NCBI RefSeq assembly: GCF_000226095.1 | Contig: NC_016475.1 | Location: 1,116,001-1,180,000, forward strand | Length of the DNA: 64,000 bases | Reading direction: 5' to 3' | Origin: Thermothelomyces thermophilus ATCC 42464 | Lineage: Eukaryota; Ascomycota; Sordariomycetes; Sordariales; Chaetomiaceae | Shown here: positions 1-11,064 of the stretch, in pieces | Position numbering within the stretch: the stretch's first letter is position 1 | How the letters are laid out: every line of letters starts with the position of its first letter | The notes under the pieces: generated by a model | Told to the model about the DNA's origin: nothing | Databases searched by the model: none | The model's input: the letters and a program-made list of their open reading frames with translations, nothing else | Translations under genes and position numbers: made by a program

Positions 1-124
1 CCGCAGCACCACATCACACCACACCTGGCTTTAGGGCAGCCACCGTCATTTAGGGTCACGGCGCGGGGGGTTACAACTTTGGTAAAACGACGCGTTCGGC
101 GAGAAACCGTCCCGTGCTCGTGAG

Positions 125-1228
125 ATGGCCGAAGGAGAGACCCAGCCCGAGGCCCCGGCATCGGGCAATGGAAGAGACTCGAGTTCGGCCCATACGCCGC
201 CCCCGCCTCCCATCCCAGCCGCCGACCCGAGGCTACAAGACGTCACCAATACCGGCAGCCATGCGTCGTCGCCTGATGTCGTGGCCGAGATTGACGACAT
301 ATTCAAGGTTTCCCCGCAGGCCGCCCTGAGGTTGCTCAGTGCGGGCATCGAGGCGCTGGTGAGCATGACGGGAGACATTCCCCCAACACCGCCGCCTCGG
401 AGCCCGACAATACCACACATGAGAGGGATGGAAGCGGAGAAGAAGAGCATTGTGCGGTCAAACTCGGAAAAGAACCTGGCACGACTAGCGCAGCGGGGGA
501 GCGCGTCCAACTCGCCCCTCCCCGGGCGTTCACCACTCCAACAAGCCCAGTCGTCTTCCGAGCCTGTGCCTGCGAAACCGCCACCCGCGACGGCACAGTC
601 GCAGGTCATCGACGGAGTACGCCTCCGCACGACCGGTCCCGCGCCGCGGACGCCGCCGTCCAGCTGTTCGGGATCGCAGTCCTCCCAGCCGCTCGCGCCG
701 TACATCATTGTGGGTGAAAACTCGCAGCCGCTTAACCAGCAGCACAGCGCCATCACCCGCAAGTTCTACTGCCGCGTCCCGCCGCCCATCTCCATCACCG
801 ACTACTTGCTGCGGATGCACCGCTACTGCCCCATGTCGACGGGCGTCTACTTGGCTACGTCGCTCTACATACACAGGCTGGCAGTCCTGGAGCGCGCCAT
901 CGTGGTGACCAAGAGGAATGCCCACCGTCTACTGCTGGCCGGCCTGAGGGTGGCCATGAAGGCCCTGGAGGACCTCAGCTACCCTCACAAGCGGTTCGCA
1001 AGGGTTGGAGGCGTGAGTGAGAGGGAGCTGGCGCGGCTCGAGATAAGCTTCTGTTTCCTAACCGGGTTTGAGCTGGCCGTGAACGCACACCTGTTGAGCC
1101 AGCATTGGGAGCTACTCCGGCGGGGGACTGAGTGCTGGAATGTGTTGGACGACGATCTACAGCCGGATGTGGGATTTGTGAAACCCGAAAAGCCGCCTGG
1201 CGCGAGCGATGTGAAGGCGGAGGCCTGA
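125..1228 (+). CDS. preg: PHO80/preg-type cyclin
   Basis: This single-exon gene encodes 367 residues. The first ~205 residues are Ser/Pro-rich and disordered, apart from a short segment around residues 60-85 ending in TGDIPPTPPP. A cyclin fold of the PHO80/PCL6-7 group spans about 208-335: it includes PPPISITDYLLRMHRYCPMS, then YLATSLYIHRLA, then KRFARVGGVSERELARLE and CFLTGFEL. The F/Y-A-K/R-VGG-hS motif and the FLL/FLTxFEL end are typical of cyclins that bind a PHO85-class kinase. By family knowledge such a cyclin represses the phosphate-starvation transcription factor (NUC-1/PHO4 class). The Neurospora gene is preg; assignment to preg rather than a paralogue is inference. The start is the first ATG in the frame and is followed by a continuous coding-like N-terminus. 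No intron is needed. Confidence 0.85.
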   Translation: MAEGETQPEAPASGNGRDSSSAHTPPPPPIPAADPRLQDVTNTGSHASSPDVVAEIDDIFKVSPQAALRLLSAGIEALVSMTGDIPPTPPPRSPTIPHMRGMEAEKKSIVRSNSEKNLARLAQRGSASNSPLPGRSPLQQAQSSSEPVPAKPPPATAQSQVIDGVRLRTTGPAPRTPPSSCSGSQSSQPLAPYIIVGENSQPLNQQHSAITRKFYCRVPPPISITDYLLRMHRYCPMSTGVYLATSLYIHRLAVLERAIVVTKRNAHRLLLAGLRVAMKALEDLSYPHKRFARVGGVSERELARLEISFCFLTGFELAVNAHLLSQHWELLRRGTECWNVLDDDLQPDVGFVKPEKPPGASDVKAEA

Positions 1229-1838
1229 AGTGTCTCTTGAGAGAGCATGATATCGATCTCTTTCACCTCGCTCCCCGTCCGGCTCTGGCGGCGCTTAACC
1301 ACGCAGCCATGTCATATGCGTGCTGCTGGACAGCGTACTTAATATTGGTAATGTCCAATTCCGTGGATCGCGTCCTGGCTGCGTCGGGGATTGTCAGCGA
1401 TCGATCCCCAGCCACGAACATCTGGGCGACTGTCCACTTGGATCAAAGGAGTAACTACCCAAGTACCAACTCACTCGATCCCTGTTTACGAGGTAGGTAC
1501 CTTTTACCTCATAGACTGACTTGATAAGTTCGATTGAACAAGCTCGCGAACTGCATCCCGAACACTTGAGAAAAAGCAATGATATCAGCGGTACGTCAGG
1601 AAGCGTCTGTCTACGATCCATCAATAATGGCCCAACGTCATAAACCCCTTTCGTCAGGGACTTGCCGATCACCTACAGAAACACTTGGCATATAAGCTCT
1701 TGATGCCTTTTCCAACTTAGTCTCTTGACGGTGTCTTTATTGTACTGGTGTTCGAGTATTGCAGCAGCGTAACTCCCTTCTTGAATTTTAAGCCTCATCC
1801 TGCCATTCGAAAGAGAAAGGTGAACAGAAACCGCGATC
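1229..1838. other. Intergenic, cyclin to con-6
   Basis: No coding region recognised. This should hold the 3' end of the cyclin transcript and the con-6 promoter. Confidence 0.5.
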
Positions 1839-2250
1839 ATGGACGAAGGCGATATCCCCAAGGAAGTCCCTCGCCAGGAAGAATTTGCCGGCGAGCCTGA
1901 GAACATCGTTCGCGGTCACAAGGCCAACCTCTCCAATCCGCGTACGAATTCCCTTCTTTCGGTCTCCAGTCTAACTCCTTTCCACCGCACACACCGGTGG
2001 TGCATGACTGACCACCGTAACGTCGGGTTGAACAGAAACGTCCGACAGGGCCAAGGAGAATTCACGCAGGGTGCTCGAGTCGTATGACGAACCATATGAC
2101 GCATCACAGGCGAGCCACGGCACCGCGGAGCAGGGCGACAAGGATCCTGGTAATGTGGTGCGCGGGCTCAAGGCGAGCATTAGCAACCCGGGCGTGTCGG
2201 AGGGGGCGAAGAAGGCAGCCAGAGAGAAACTGGGCCAGTTGGGAGCGTGA
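1839..2250 (+). CDS. con-6: Conidiation-specific protein 6 (con-6)
   Basis: Two exons (1839-1941, 2036-2250) encode 105 residues. The 94-nt intron starts GTACGA, ends AACAG and has a CTGAC branch point. The protein carries two copies of the con-6 repeat. The first starts NIVRGHKANLSNP and runs through TSDRAKENSRRVLES across the splice. The second is NVVRGLKASISNPGVSEGAKK. Family members are small hydrophilic proteins made during conidiation and stress in Sordariomycetes; their biochemical role is unknown. The splice choice is fixed by phase, because other acceptors close by would destroy the repeat. Confidence 0.92.
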
Positions 2251-3116
2251 TGGAGACTCGTTATTGTTGATGCTATCTGGAATCTTTTGAGATGGATCGA
2301 CAGGTGTAGTGTGCGATCGTAAGATCAAACCAGATCAACAATTAATATGAAAAGTTTTGATTCATCCGATTGTCATACAGCAAAAATCGTTCTTTTTTTT
2401 TTTTCTTGTCGTCTGGTTTCTCTGATCATAGAGTTGCATTGTTAGCGTTTTAGTTAATTATACTTAAACTAGTTAGAGACTCCTATGTTTCTTTTTTTTT
2501 TTCCCTTTATTCTTTTGTTCTTTTTTTGTGGTTTCCTCTCTATCTATTACCGCCTACTGATAGCCGTGAACTCCAGCTTTCTGTTTTAGTAAAATGAACT
2601 CTTTTATCTTTGAGTCAAATAGATACACCCGAGTGGTCAGCAACTGGAAGCGGTCTCGAGTGGTTCTGAGTGGCAAGTAATTAACCAGACCCTTGAAGAA
2701 AATGCAAACACAACAAGTTTAATTAGATCCAATGTCGTAAGAGGCTGACTGGAAACCCATCCATTCACTCTTACCTTCTTACTAATAAAGCCGTGTCGTC
2801 AACGTAAAGAACCCCTCGATCTTGCCCCTGGATTGTGATCGCTTGGACATCGAGGATCCATCACGTCACGACGTGCAACCATGACAATACAGCGCTTCTT
2901 CGCCATCGTCGATCCCCCAGGCCCAATAATGAGCTTCACGATGTCATCGCACGTCATAGAGATAATCCCCTTCTATAACTAACACCCTCCTCGCAGCGCT
3001 ATCCAGAAGGGACATCACCAAAAAAAAAAAAAGCCAGCCCGCAATTCCATCAACAGCAAGCCACATAAGCGATCGCATCCATCCAAAACCCCCTTGAAGT
3101 CACCAGAGAAGAGAAA
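2251..3116. other. Intergenic with T-rich 3' flank
   Basis: No gene recognised. Poly-T runs lie near 2392-2405 and 2492-2502, downstream of con-6. An A-run lies at about 3020-3032, about 85 nt before the next start. Confidence 0.5.
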
Positions 3117-3539
3117 ATGACCGAGTCGGCCCCGTACCAGAGAGACGACAGGCTCGGCGCAGAGCTGTCGCGCGACGCGCCCTCGGGCCAGGTCAACGAC
3201 CCGTCCTACAAGACGCGCGGGACCGAGGCCGTCCCCGTGGTGGACGACGACGCGCCGATCGACGACCCCCTGAAGCCTGGCAGCGCAGACTCGGACAGGC
3301 AGCTCGGTACGCGGTAACTTTGACCATGGCTGTTATGCTTCTTTTATTATCGAAAGTAGCTGCCGATAATCAAGTCGACTTATTATGCTGATGATTTACG
3401 GCGGCAATGTATAGAGCAAGACGAGCGAGAAGCCGTTGACAAAGGCAACGTCTTGAAGGAGCGGACTCGCAAGGCAAAGCCGACGGGTACCTATGCTGAG
3501 CCGTCGGATGCGCAGATGGGGTTGAGGGAGGAGCGATAA
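3117..3539 (+). CDS. Small hydrophilic protein, conserved-hypothetical type
   Basis: Two exons (3117-3306, 3415-3539) encode 104 residues. The donor is GTACGC, the acceptor is ATAG, a CTGAT branch point is present, and joining completes a Glu codon (L-E-Q-D-E-R-E-A). The protein is very rich in Asp, Glu, Lys and Arg, with no membrane segment or signal peptide. The C-terminal part (KERTRKAKPTGTYAEPSDAQ) resembles a motif I associate with small uncharacterised fungal proteins. Its neighbour is con-6, another small hydrophilic gene, which hints at a stress or developmental role, but nothing in the sequence proves this. Function unknown. Confidence 0.7.
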
Positions 3540-3852
3540 AGTGGAAAACATGGGCGTGTTATAATAATATTGATCGTCTTTTTCTGGGCTTGGATGCAAA
3601 TTACTTCGTTTTATAAGAAAAATAACATGAGAAAGATTCCGATGAACAACTATTACATGTTGTAGCGGTCTTTGGCCCCTTGACGAACACGAGTTTTCAC
3701 GCTAGAGTTTTGCAACGCCTGATTAATTAATTAAGGTAGCTTGAAAAAACAACAGCTGTGGGGGTTTCAGTCACATTTACCAGAGTTGGATCATCCTTCT
3801 CTCCGCACAGACGCAGAACGCGGATTAGATTTGATTATGATAATATGCCAAT
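3540..3852. other. Convergent intergenic gap
   Basis: This gap separates two genes that end towards each other. AT-rich, with no feature recognised. Confidence 0.5.
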
Positions 3853-5487
3853 CTAACTGCTAGAGATGAGCCTTTCAACCTCATCTGGGTCTTTCAACGT
3901 GGTCGTCAAGTTCTCAGCCCCGGTCTTGGTGATGACGAGATTGTCTTCGATGCTGTGTCAAAAGTTAATTATTAATGCTTGGAGACAATATACACCCCCC
4001 CATGAAGCCGAAACTTACCGAACACCACCGACATCCCAATACTTCTCCAGGACGTCCGCGTCGATGTACTTGGAGTGCTTGGGGTCTTTGAGGAAGGGGT
4101 CAATGATGAAGTTGCAGAAGTAGATGCCCGGTTCGACCGTCACCACACTCCCCGCCGGCACCTTCCCCCTGATACGCAGGTAGCGGAACAGGGGGTCTTT
4201 GTCCGCGTAGTTGGGGTTGCCGCCGGTGTCGTGGGTGTCCATTCCGAGGTAATGTCCCAGGCCGTGCGGGAAGAAGGCGACGCTCGTCCTGTTTGCGAGG
4301 ATCTCGTCCTTGTCGCCCTTCAGGATCCCCAGCTTGAGGAGGCCATCGATGGCAATCTTGTGGGCTAGCACGTGCACGTCTTCCCACAGCACGTCCTCTT
4401 TGAGCGCGGCGATGCACTCGAGCTGCATCTTGAGCACGATATCGTAGATTTCCCTGCTTTCCTTGCTAAACTTGCCGTTGATGGGGAAGGTCCGGGTGAT
4501 GTCCGAGGCATAGCAGTTCCACTCGGCGCCGGCATCCAGCAGCAAATTGAGCTTGCCGGCCAGCGGCTTGTCGTTGTGCACATAGTGCAGCGTCGCGGCG
4601 GCCCTCCCGCTGGCAAAGATGCCGTGGTATGCCTGTTCGCGGGCGCCGGCGGAAATGCTGGAAGCGAGGAAGGTGGCCTCGAGCTCGCGCTCGTTCTTGG
4701 CGTGCCTGACCTGCTTCATGACGGCGTGGTGGGCGTCGGCGCTGACGGCGTTGGCCTTGGCCATCAAGGCGAGCTCGAACTCGTCCTTGACGACGCGGCA
4801 GACCTCGATCGCCTGCTTGAGGACGTCGAAGTTGGTTTCCCCAAAGCCGAGAAAGGTGACCTGATCTGACACTTGGCCCGGGATCGCGAAGACGGTAGCC
4901 TTGGACTTTTGTTTGGCGAGGTGGGCCAGCTCGGCGTTGATCTCGTTCGTGTACTTGACGTCGTCCACGTCCCATTTCTCCAGAGCTTCCTGGGCGGAGA
5001 CGGGCAGGCCAGACCAGATGACGCTGTCAGGGTCGATTGGGGGGATGAAGAGGGTCGTCTTGGCCGAGTCCATGTCGTGGACTAGGAAGGAATCGGCCAG
5101 GGGACAGCCCGTGAGGTAGTAGAAGAAGCGGCGCTGCCTGGGAAGCCGTCTCAGCTCCTCCGATCACAAGGGGGCGACCTTGGTTGCACAGAAAATGGGG
5201 AGGGCATACCGGAACGGTTCGGGCTCATCGTTGTCCTCGAGCAGCTTGGTCATGCGGCTTTCGAGGTAGATGACGCCCGTCGCATCCGGCACCTTTGTGC
5301 GGATGTAGTCGACAACGCGCTTCGCGTGCCGTTTGGCGGGGTACTTGCCCTGCAAGATCCTGTCGTAGTCCATGTTCCGCAGTCCTCTCAATCCGCTCAG
5401 GGCGCGACGCTGTGTGGCTTGAAATGGTCGTGCGGCCCGAAGGATTGGTATTCTCGAAAGAAAACCGAAGGAACCGAAGGCTCGCAT
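3853..5487 (-). CDS. PEPP: Xaa-Pro aminopeptidase (peptidase M24B), likely mitochondrial form
   Basis: Exons on the minus strand are 5487-5210, 5137-4019 and 3952-3853, with introns of 72 and 66 nt (GTATGC..CCCAG and GTAAGT..CACAG). The product is 498 residues and removes N-terminal residues next to proline using two metal ions. All five metal ligands are visible: Asp in LLLDAGAEW, Asp in SDITRTFP, His in [11 protein letters not shown], Glu in VTVEPGIYF and Glu in [11 protein letters not shown], the last formed across intron 2. The N-terminal aminopeptidase-P domain includes [20 protein letters not shown]. The start at 5487 is the first ATG of the frame. It adds 38 residues with many Arg and no acidic residue, as in a mitochondrial presequence. 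Starting at 5373 ([14 protein letters not shown]) gives a 460-residue cytosolic-type protein, so both forms are possible. Confidence 0.9.
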
Positions 5488-6631
5488 CGGAAGGAGGGGC
5501 ACCGAGGCTGGCCGAGAAAGAGCTTGTCTGTCATCTGGCAGGAGCTCCTCAGCGGGGCATGCGGGAGCTGCGGAGTGGGACGGTGTGTGCCGCACTCCGG
5601 TACTTCTTGGCACGGCTTCCCGCGGCGTTTCTGTGGATCAATCGAATTACTGTGTAGGAGCTTCCAAGAACTTTCAAGCGTTAAAAAAAAGGGTTTAAAA
5701 TTTCCTTGTAGGCCCTTACCTACTACTCGACATATATATATACCCTTCTAGTAGTCATAGTCCATAACTCTTTAGGAAGTCGTCTACCTACTATAATATC
5801 CAACTTCGTTACGATAGGTTTCATGAAATGCACCAGCATTCTAATTATAGGAAGATGTACTGCTCTCCGAAGTACCTAGGAATTTATCATAATATGGTAC
5901 AAGAATAGGTGGTCTTATTCGATAAAACAGTTCAAAGCCTCTCACTAAATTTCTAGTCACGCTAATGAATGGACTGTAGTGCGATGGGAAGTGCGGTGCT
6001 TGCTGATAAGATATCTGGGTACGTTAACGTGCGGACAGTACACAGATGATTCGCGAGGAAGAGTCGTGGAAGCAGCTTAGGGTCAGGTATAGCTAGGTAG
6101 GGTCACTGAACGCTGCAGCCCAACATGCCGATCTCACCACCATCCCTCAAGCCTGACTGGGCCATATTTGAGCGTGAGACGTGTAAAAGGCTCGTGAACC
6201 CGCTGGCTGCTGGATGGATCACCGTCCTCGAAGAAAGAATTTGGTGGAGTGAGGCTGAGATTAATAGCGTTGGATGCCACTTTTCAATGTGACCATGTAA
6301 TTAATTTACCTGGCCCAGCTAAATAAGGTAACCTGATTTACGTGCCTAACGGGCGACAAGCACGTGGCACTACAAGACAGATTCCACGCTTTCAGTTCTC
6401 CTATCCATGCCCGTAGGGCAAGGGGACAACGGAAGAAGTTTCGCGAATGCCCTGAGAGCCGCAGACACAGAGCCTTCCGGTCGGTCCGATCGAGTTATAA
6501 ATCAGCACATTGCGAGGTCGAACACCAAGACTATGGTCCCTACCTTCCTCACATGGTCTCATAGCCTACCCTTCGTGTCCTTTCAAAGTACGGTCGCGCA
6601 GTTCCTTGACCCTCGCGCTTGATCTTCCAAC
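5488..6631. other. Intergenic, divergent promoters
   Basis: This 1.1-kb gap lies between divergently transcribed genes. It is AT-rich around 5690-5960, with a short TA run near 5740. No gene recognised. Confidence 0.5.
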
Positions 6632-7262
6632 ATGTCCTTCGCAAGCTATTCGTTTGATGGGACCGTCCAGGCAATTCCCCTGGTGGAAACCAACCATCAG
6701 AGAGCCCTCCGCCCAGTCTTCATCAAGCAGCGCAAACTGGGCGGCAAACGGGGCAAGACTTTGCGAGCTTTTTCCAGGTTCGTCCTAGTACCCGTTGTCG
6801 AGATCGCCTTAATCCTCGACGACGACGACGACGACGACGACAGCGACGCCGACTATGACGACGACGACAGCGACGTGTCCACCGTCATCGATATCGGCCT
6901 CGCCCACTGGGGTGTACAAGTGGGAGACTATCTGTGGGAGCTTCACACCGACCGGAAGCATGCCAAGACGCTCTCGATGCAGAGACTCACCAGGTCGCAA
7001 ATTTGGAGGGCGGACGTGGGAGAAGAGGAGGTCGGCAACACCAATATGACTGATGTAGAGATTGACAGAGCAGGTGAGAAGGTGCCCAAGAAACTGAATT
7101 CTCCCTTGGGCGTCGTCAATCTAATCACTTTGCCAAACAGCCCATGCTGCACTCGAGAAGATGAAGACGAAGTGCGGAGGCAAATACAGCCAGGTTGGCA
7201 ATAACTGTCACGATTTTGTACGCTATATCGTTGAAGAATTGAATATCTTCTATGATCTCTGA
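6632..7262 (+). CDS. LRAT/papain-fold-like protein with poly-Asp insert
   Basis: Two exons (6632-7073, 7141-7262; intron GTGAGA..AACAG, 67 nt) encode 187 residues. An N-terminal part (VFIKQRKLGGKRGKTLRAF) is followed by an acidic run of Asp/Ser encoded by a GAC microsatellite at residues 63-82. Next comes IDIGLAHWGVQVGDYLWELH, and finally a C-terminal KYSQVGNNCHDFVRYIVEEL that appears only after splicing. A His in an HW motif near the start and a Cys in an NNCxxF motif near the end match the permuted papain-like layout of LRAT/H-rev107-type acyltransferases and related peptidase folds. Substrate and reaction are unknown. Reading through without splicing gives a protein lacking the Cys motif, so the spliced form is preferred. 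Confidence 0.7.
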
Positions 7263-7276
7263 GGTTTGGGTTTAGG

Positions 7277-7321
7277 TTTTTTTTTTTTTTTTTGGCGGGG
7301 GCGGGGGCGGGGGGGGGGGGG
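7277..7321 (+). repeat. Poly-T tract followed by G-rich tract
   Basis: Seventeen T are followed at once by runs of 4-5 G separated by single C and then a run of about 13 G. It begins 15 nt after the LRAT-like stop codon, so it is probably in that gene's 3' untranslated region. It fits the G-quadruplex pattern on the coding strand. Confidence 0.8.
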
Positions 7322-8071
7322 CCTGTATTGTAATTAATAATAGTACAGTACATCCGTACATGCTTCCGCAACAGATGTGGGTGTTCAGGACTTAGGCACC
7401 TCAGTCTGCCTACCTAGCAGGTCCGCCTGGTCTCAGAAATGGTCCAAACGGCGAGCGAAATTATGGTTCGCGTCAATCAATACATGTGTATTGCAAGACC
7501 TGATCTACCAGTGGAAGGTGCCATTGGGCAAGATGCCTGTGTGAGTGCTGAGTGCTGGCTGATGCCGTGTCACTCTCAAAACGTAAGGGTGGCGCCAAAT
7601 CTCGAATGCGTGCGTTTTGATGAACAGGTTGGGCCGCAACGATAAACCAACTCATCGACAAGGCTGCGGGATGTTGTCTTCGAGTCCCAAAAAAGCCATC
7701 ATAGATTCGTAGCCCCAGGTCTGCTATCCGCATTCATTTACAGCCCAAGCCGAAACTCTGTCCTCCTCACGGTGTCGCTCATTAATTACCCACCTTCCTA
7801 GTCTACTTCTTAACACAGAATTGCGACCTACCCTTACCTTAGCTTATTTATTACAGGGCGGCTGATGGCGCAGACAGCACGCCGATACAAAGACCGGGTG
7901 CGAATTCCCCCATGAGCCCCCCTCCGGCGGCGCAGGAAAACCTCCCCGGATGAACGCTATTAATACCTCTAACGACGGTAGACTCCAAGGGCACTGTGGC
8001 GAGCGAGTACGGCCGCCCTGAAACTCGTCGCCAGAGCTGTGACGCTGCCATACTACCAGCTCTTCCGGCAG
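7322..8071. other. Intergenic
   Basis: No firm gene. An upstream exon of the next gene may lie here: an ATG at 7950 (MNAINTSND) and coding-like residues just before 8072 (TLPYYQLFRQ) suggest it, but I could not find a splice that joins them in phase. Confidence 0.4.
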
Positions 8072-8917
8072 ATGACCCTTCTCCCGGTGCGCTCCATTGC
8101 AGCCAGCGTCAGGGATGGCGACGACCCCGAAGTCATCGCCAAGAAGCTGCGTCTATGGAGGGAGAGAAAGTCTGCCGAATTCCAGATAGTTCAAGTCGCT
8201 GTAAGTGGGCAATGTGCCGGTAGATACCGTATTGAAGCGTCCATCAAACAATCAGATCTCCTCCGGACGAACGGGGCCACTGATGCCTGGCAAATATTAT
8301 TAACACGCCCACCGCCAGGGAACCCTTCTTGCCGCCGCCGTCATCGGCTCCTTCTCGTGGGACGGCAGCCAACAGCCGCACTGGATCGGCCCCGCGGCTT
8401 GGTATTGCTCGCTCATCCTGTCCTTCTCGGCGGTGCTCCTCGCGTCCTCGCAGGCCTCCATCTTCCGGGCCGTCAGCGACTCGGTCAGCCGCGAGCATGG
8501 CTTCTCGCTCGTCCAGGAGCTAGCCTTGGTGATGGCGGTCCAGCGCACGGAAGATGACGCGGAGCTGCCGCTTACTCGAGGCTTGGAGTCTGCTCGGGTG
8601 CGGTGGAACCTCGTTTTTATCTGGCAGGCTCCGACCATGATGATGTCGTATTCTATCATCGGGTTCCTCGTCGGGCTGGTAGTCTACGTGACTGCTCCGC
8701 TGTACAACCAGGAGTCTTTTCATGGCTCGAGCAAGGTGAGATTCCCTCGTGTTTGCGGAAGAGGCTTTTTTTTGGACGACGTCTTCTAACGCCGGTTGTA
8801 ATAATTAATTAGGCCGCCGTCGTGTTTCTGCTGTGCGCGGGCATCTCGGGCTCCATGTTCATGTGGTGTTCCTTTTGGGGATACAGATTCGAGGATCCCC
8901 AAACGAGAATCTTCTAA
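8072..8917 (+). CDS. Four-helix membrane protein, unknown function
   Basis: Exons are 8072-8200, 8319-8735 and 8813-8917. Both introns are phase 0 (GTAAGT..GCCAG; GTGAGA..TTAG with a CTAAC branch point). The product is 216 residues. A soluble N-terminus (VRDGDDPEVIAKKLRLWRER) is followed by hydrophobic segments at about 45-57, 70-92, 143-165 and, in the last exon, AAVVFLLCAGISGSMFMW. The layout resembles uncharacterised fungal membrane proteins; I do not recognise a named family. The true start may be further upstream, since residues directly before this ATG (TLPYYQLFRQ) read as coding in the same frame. Exons 2 and 3 are the best supported. Confidence 0.7.
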
Positions 8918-11064
8918 CTTGAAGTTGTTCGAGTTTATAATTATTGAGACCAAATCCGAGACTTTGCCGGCATTGGCGGGAGGGATTTCATGATGACGGC
9001 CCAGTGCGAGGCACGCGCCCGCGGCGGGGTGCAGGTTAGAAGCGAACTAATTACACTCATCGATATCCTATAGGGTATCAACACTTTATATGTTTTCGAC
9101 AAGCCAGCTGCGAACATGGTTATGTCAGTATTTGATCTTAACTATTAGAAATAAGCTACTGCTGCAATGAACTCTCAGGTGTTGTTCATTTTGAACTCAA
9201 TATGATGGTCCGGTAGACGTCGGCAATGGCCCATGTTTTGGACTTACTTAAATTTTGGTTTCCGAGACCGAACAACAGCGGAGCATAATTTTAGGTTGGT
9301 GTTTCTCTTCGGCCTCCAGGTGGACCATGTTCCGCTGTTTCTATCTTGAGTCCACACAGTTTTCGATTCCCACAGCAATCTTACTCCACGTAGATCTGCC
9401 GCCGCAACTTGTCGTTTCCCGCCTAGGGAATCGCGGCATTCCTGCTACCCGTACCTCAGGCAGCTAATTCCACTCTCCCAACCTCGGTGTCATTTCTGCC
9501 CGAGGCACAAATGCATACACACTACCTATCTTTTTCTGCCGGCAGTAAGCACCACAGTCTTGCCTCCGTTTCCAAGGAAAACGGCCGCTTGCTTCGTAGC
9601 AAAATGCTCACCCTTTTCATAACAACATTATAAACCTCGTTCACTATACGGCGCCAACTTCCCTTTGAGTCTCTCAAATTTCGCGATTCTCTAGCGTAAT
9701 TATGTTCATTCCCTTTTGAAGTTGCAGGTTTTCCCTCTATTCTCAACTAGCCCTATCGCTCTTCTTTGTTACAACTAACCCCCATGGCCCGATCACCGTA
9801 TTCAGTCGCTCTCCCTTTGCTCTTTCCCGGAATTACATAGCCCTGGTTCGTAGTATGGAAATTGACGCAACTTCATCGGGGATGCCGTGACTGGTACCTC
9901 CCTTTTCCGCCCCCTCAACATTTAAATACCACACTAACACGAGGTTAAAGAAGCAACCTCTAGCTAGCCATCATTGGTAAGTGAAACGTAGGAGATTCTG
10001 GACAAAGTAGAATGTAATAATACCTTAAGACACTGACGAGATACGCCGGATTATGGAACGCTGATCGCTGACTCTGAAGCTAGGGTACTAAGGCCATTCG
10101 CACTCTAACCGAACATTAGAGGGTAATTAACATTAGAGGGTAATTGTGAAATATTCTTCTGATCATTACGTTTAAGTCACACTACACACCAAGACGGTAA
10201 AGCCAGCATGGCAGAACCCGGTGAACGGTGCTGAACACGTGGAGAGGAGAGTGGATGGCTAAGAAAGGAAACGTCATTGGCAGCCGAGTATTATCAGGAA
10301 GGTGAGGGAATGAGGAGGCAATGGAGGCTTCTCATCCGTAAGAACCAATCTGTGATGCTGAACCTTCCTACCTGGTGTAGGGCAGAGACTCTCCCAGACT
10401 GAGACTGAGAATGAGGACGTGTTTGCTGCCAAACCATGATCAAGTCATTGAGTCCCTTGTTGTTGCAATCTTCCTGGACCGTTAGGAAGTGTCCTCTGAC
10501 AGCTCAACTCCGGCTCGGCCTGGGAGATCGGAACGTCTTGTCAATTATTTATATATACGACGCCCCCACTCCCTCCGGGCCCCCCACTGGCTGTATCAAG
10601 AAAATCCAGACACACCGGACATTGGACCGGAGACATCCGAGTGGGGCAAAAACTGGGAGGATAAGGGGTAAGAGAATGACGAATAGTCGTGCAAATGCGA
10701 GGCAGGCCCTTTCGGCGCCGCTCCGAGCTATAAACAGTGGCTCGGCAGTTATCTTAGTCGACATCGTAGAACGGAACTAATGATGGAATGCAACATCATC
10801 CTCTAAGCAAGGATGGGCGTTACGACAAGGAACCAGGTCTGACGGCGACATGTAGTGTTGTTGTGGCCTCCTAAAGCCGCTTCGGGTTCTGGCAACAGCA
10901 GGGATGATGGCGCAACCGTTCCGCTGCCTTGGCTTAAGCGAGAAATGGCTTCCCCCCCCCCAAGGTGTCACCCCCTTTACCTTCGGCTCTGGCACACACA
11001 CACAAACAGTTGGGGCCCTAGCCCTGCTGCTCCCCCCCCTTCTTCTTTTCCTTCTGGCACTCTC
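8918..11064. other. Intergenic, 2.1 kb
   Basis: No gene recognised on either strand. The open frames here are short and look random. A 13-bp sequence (ACATTAGAGGGTA) is repeated back to back near 10113-10145. Confidence 0.5.

Noticed and set aside
4372-4869. Plus-strand frame of 165 codons
   Set aside because: Shadow of the aminopeptidase exon.
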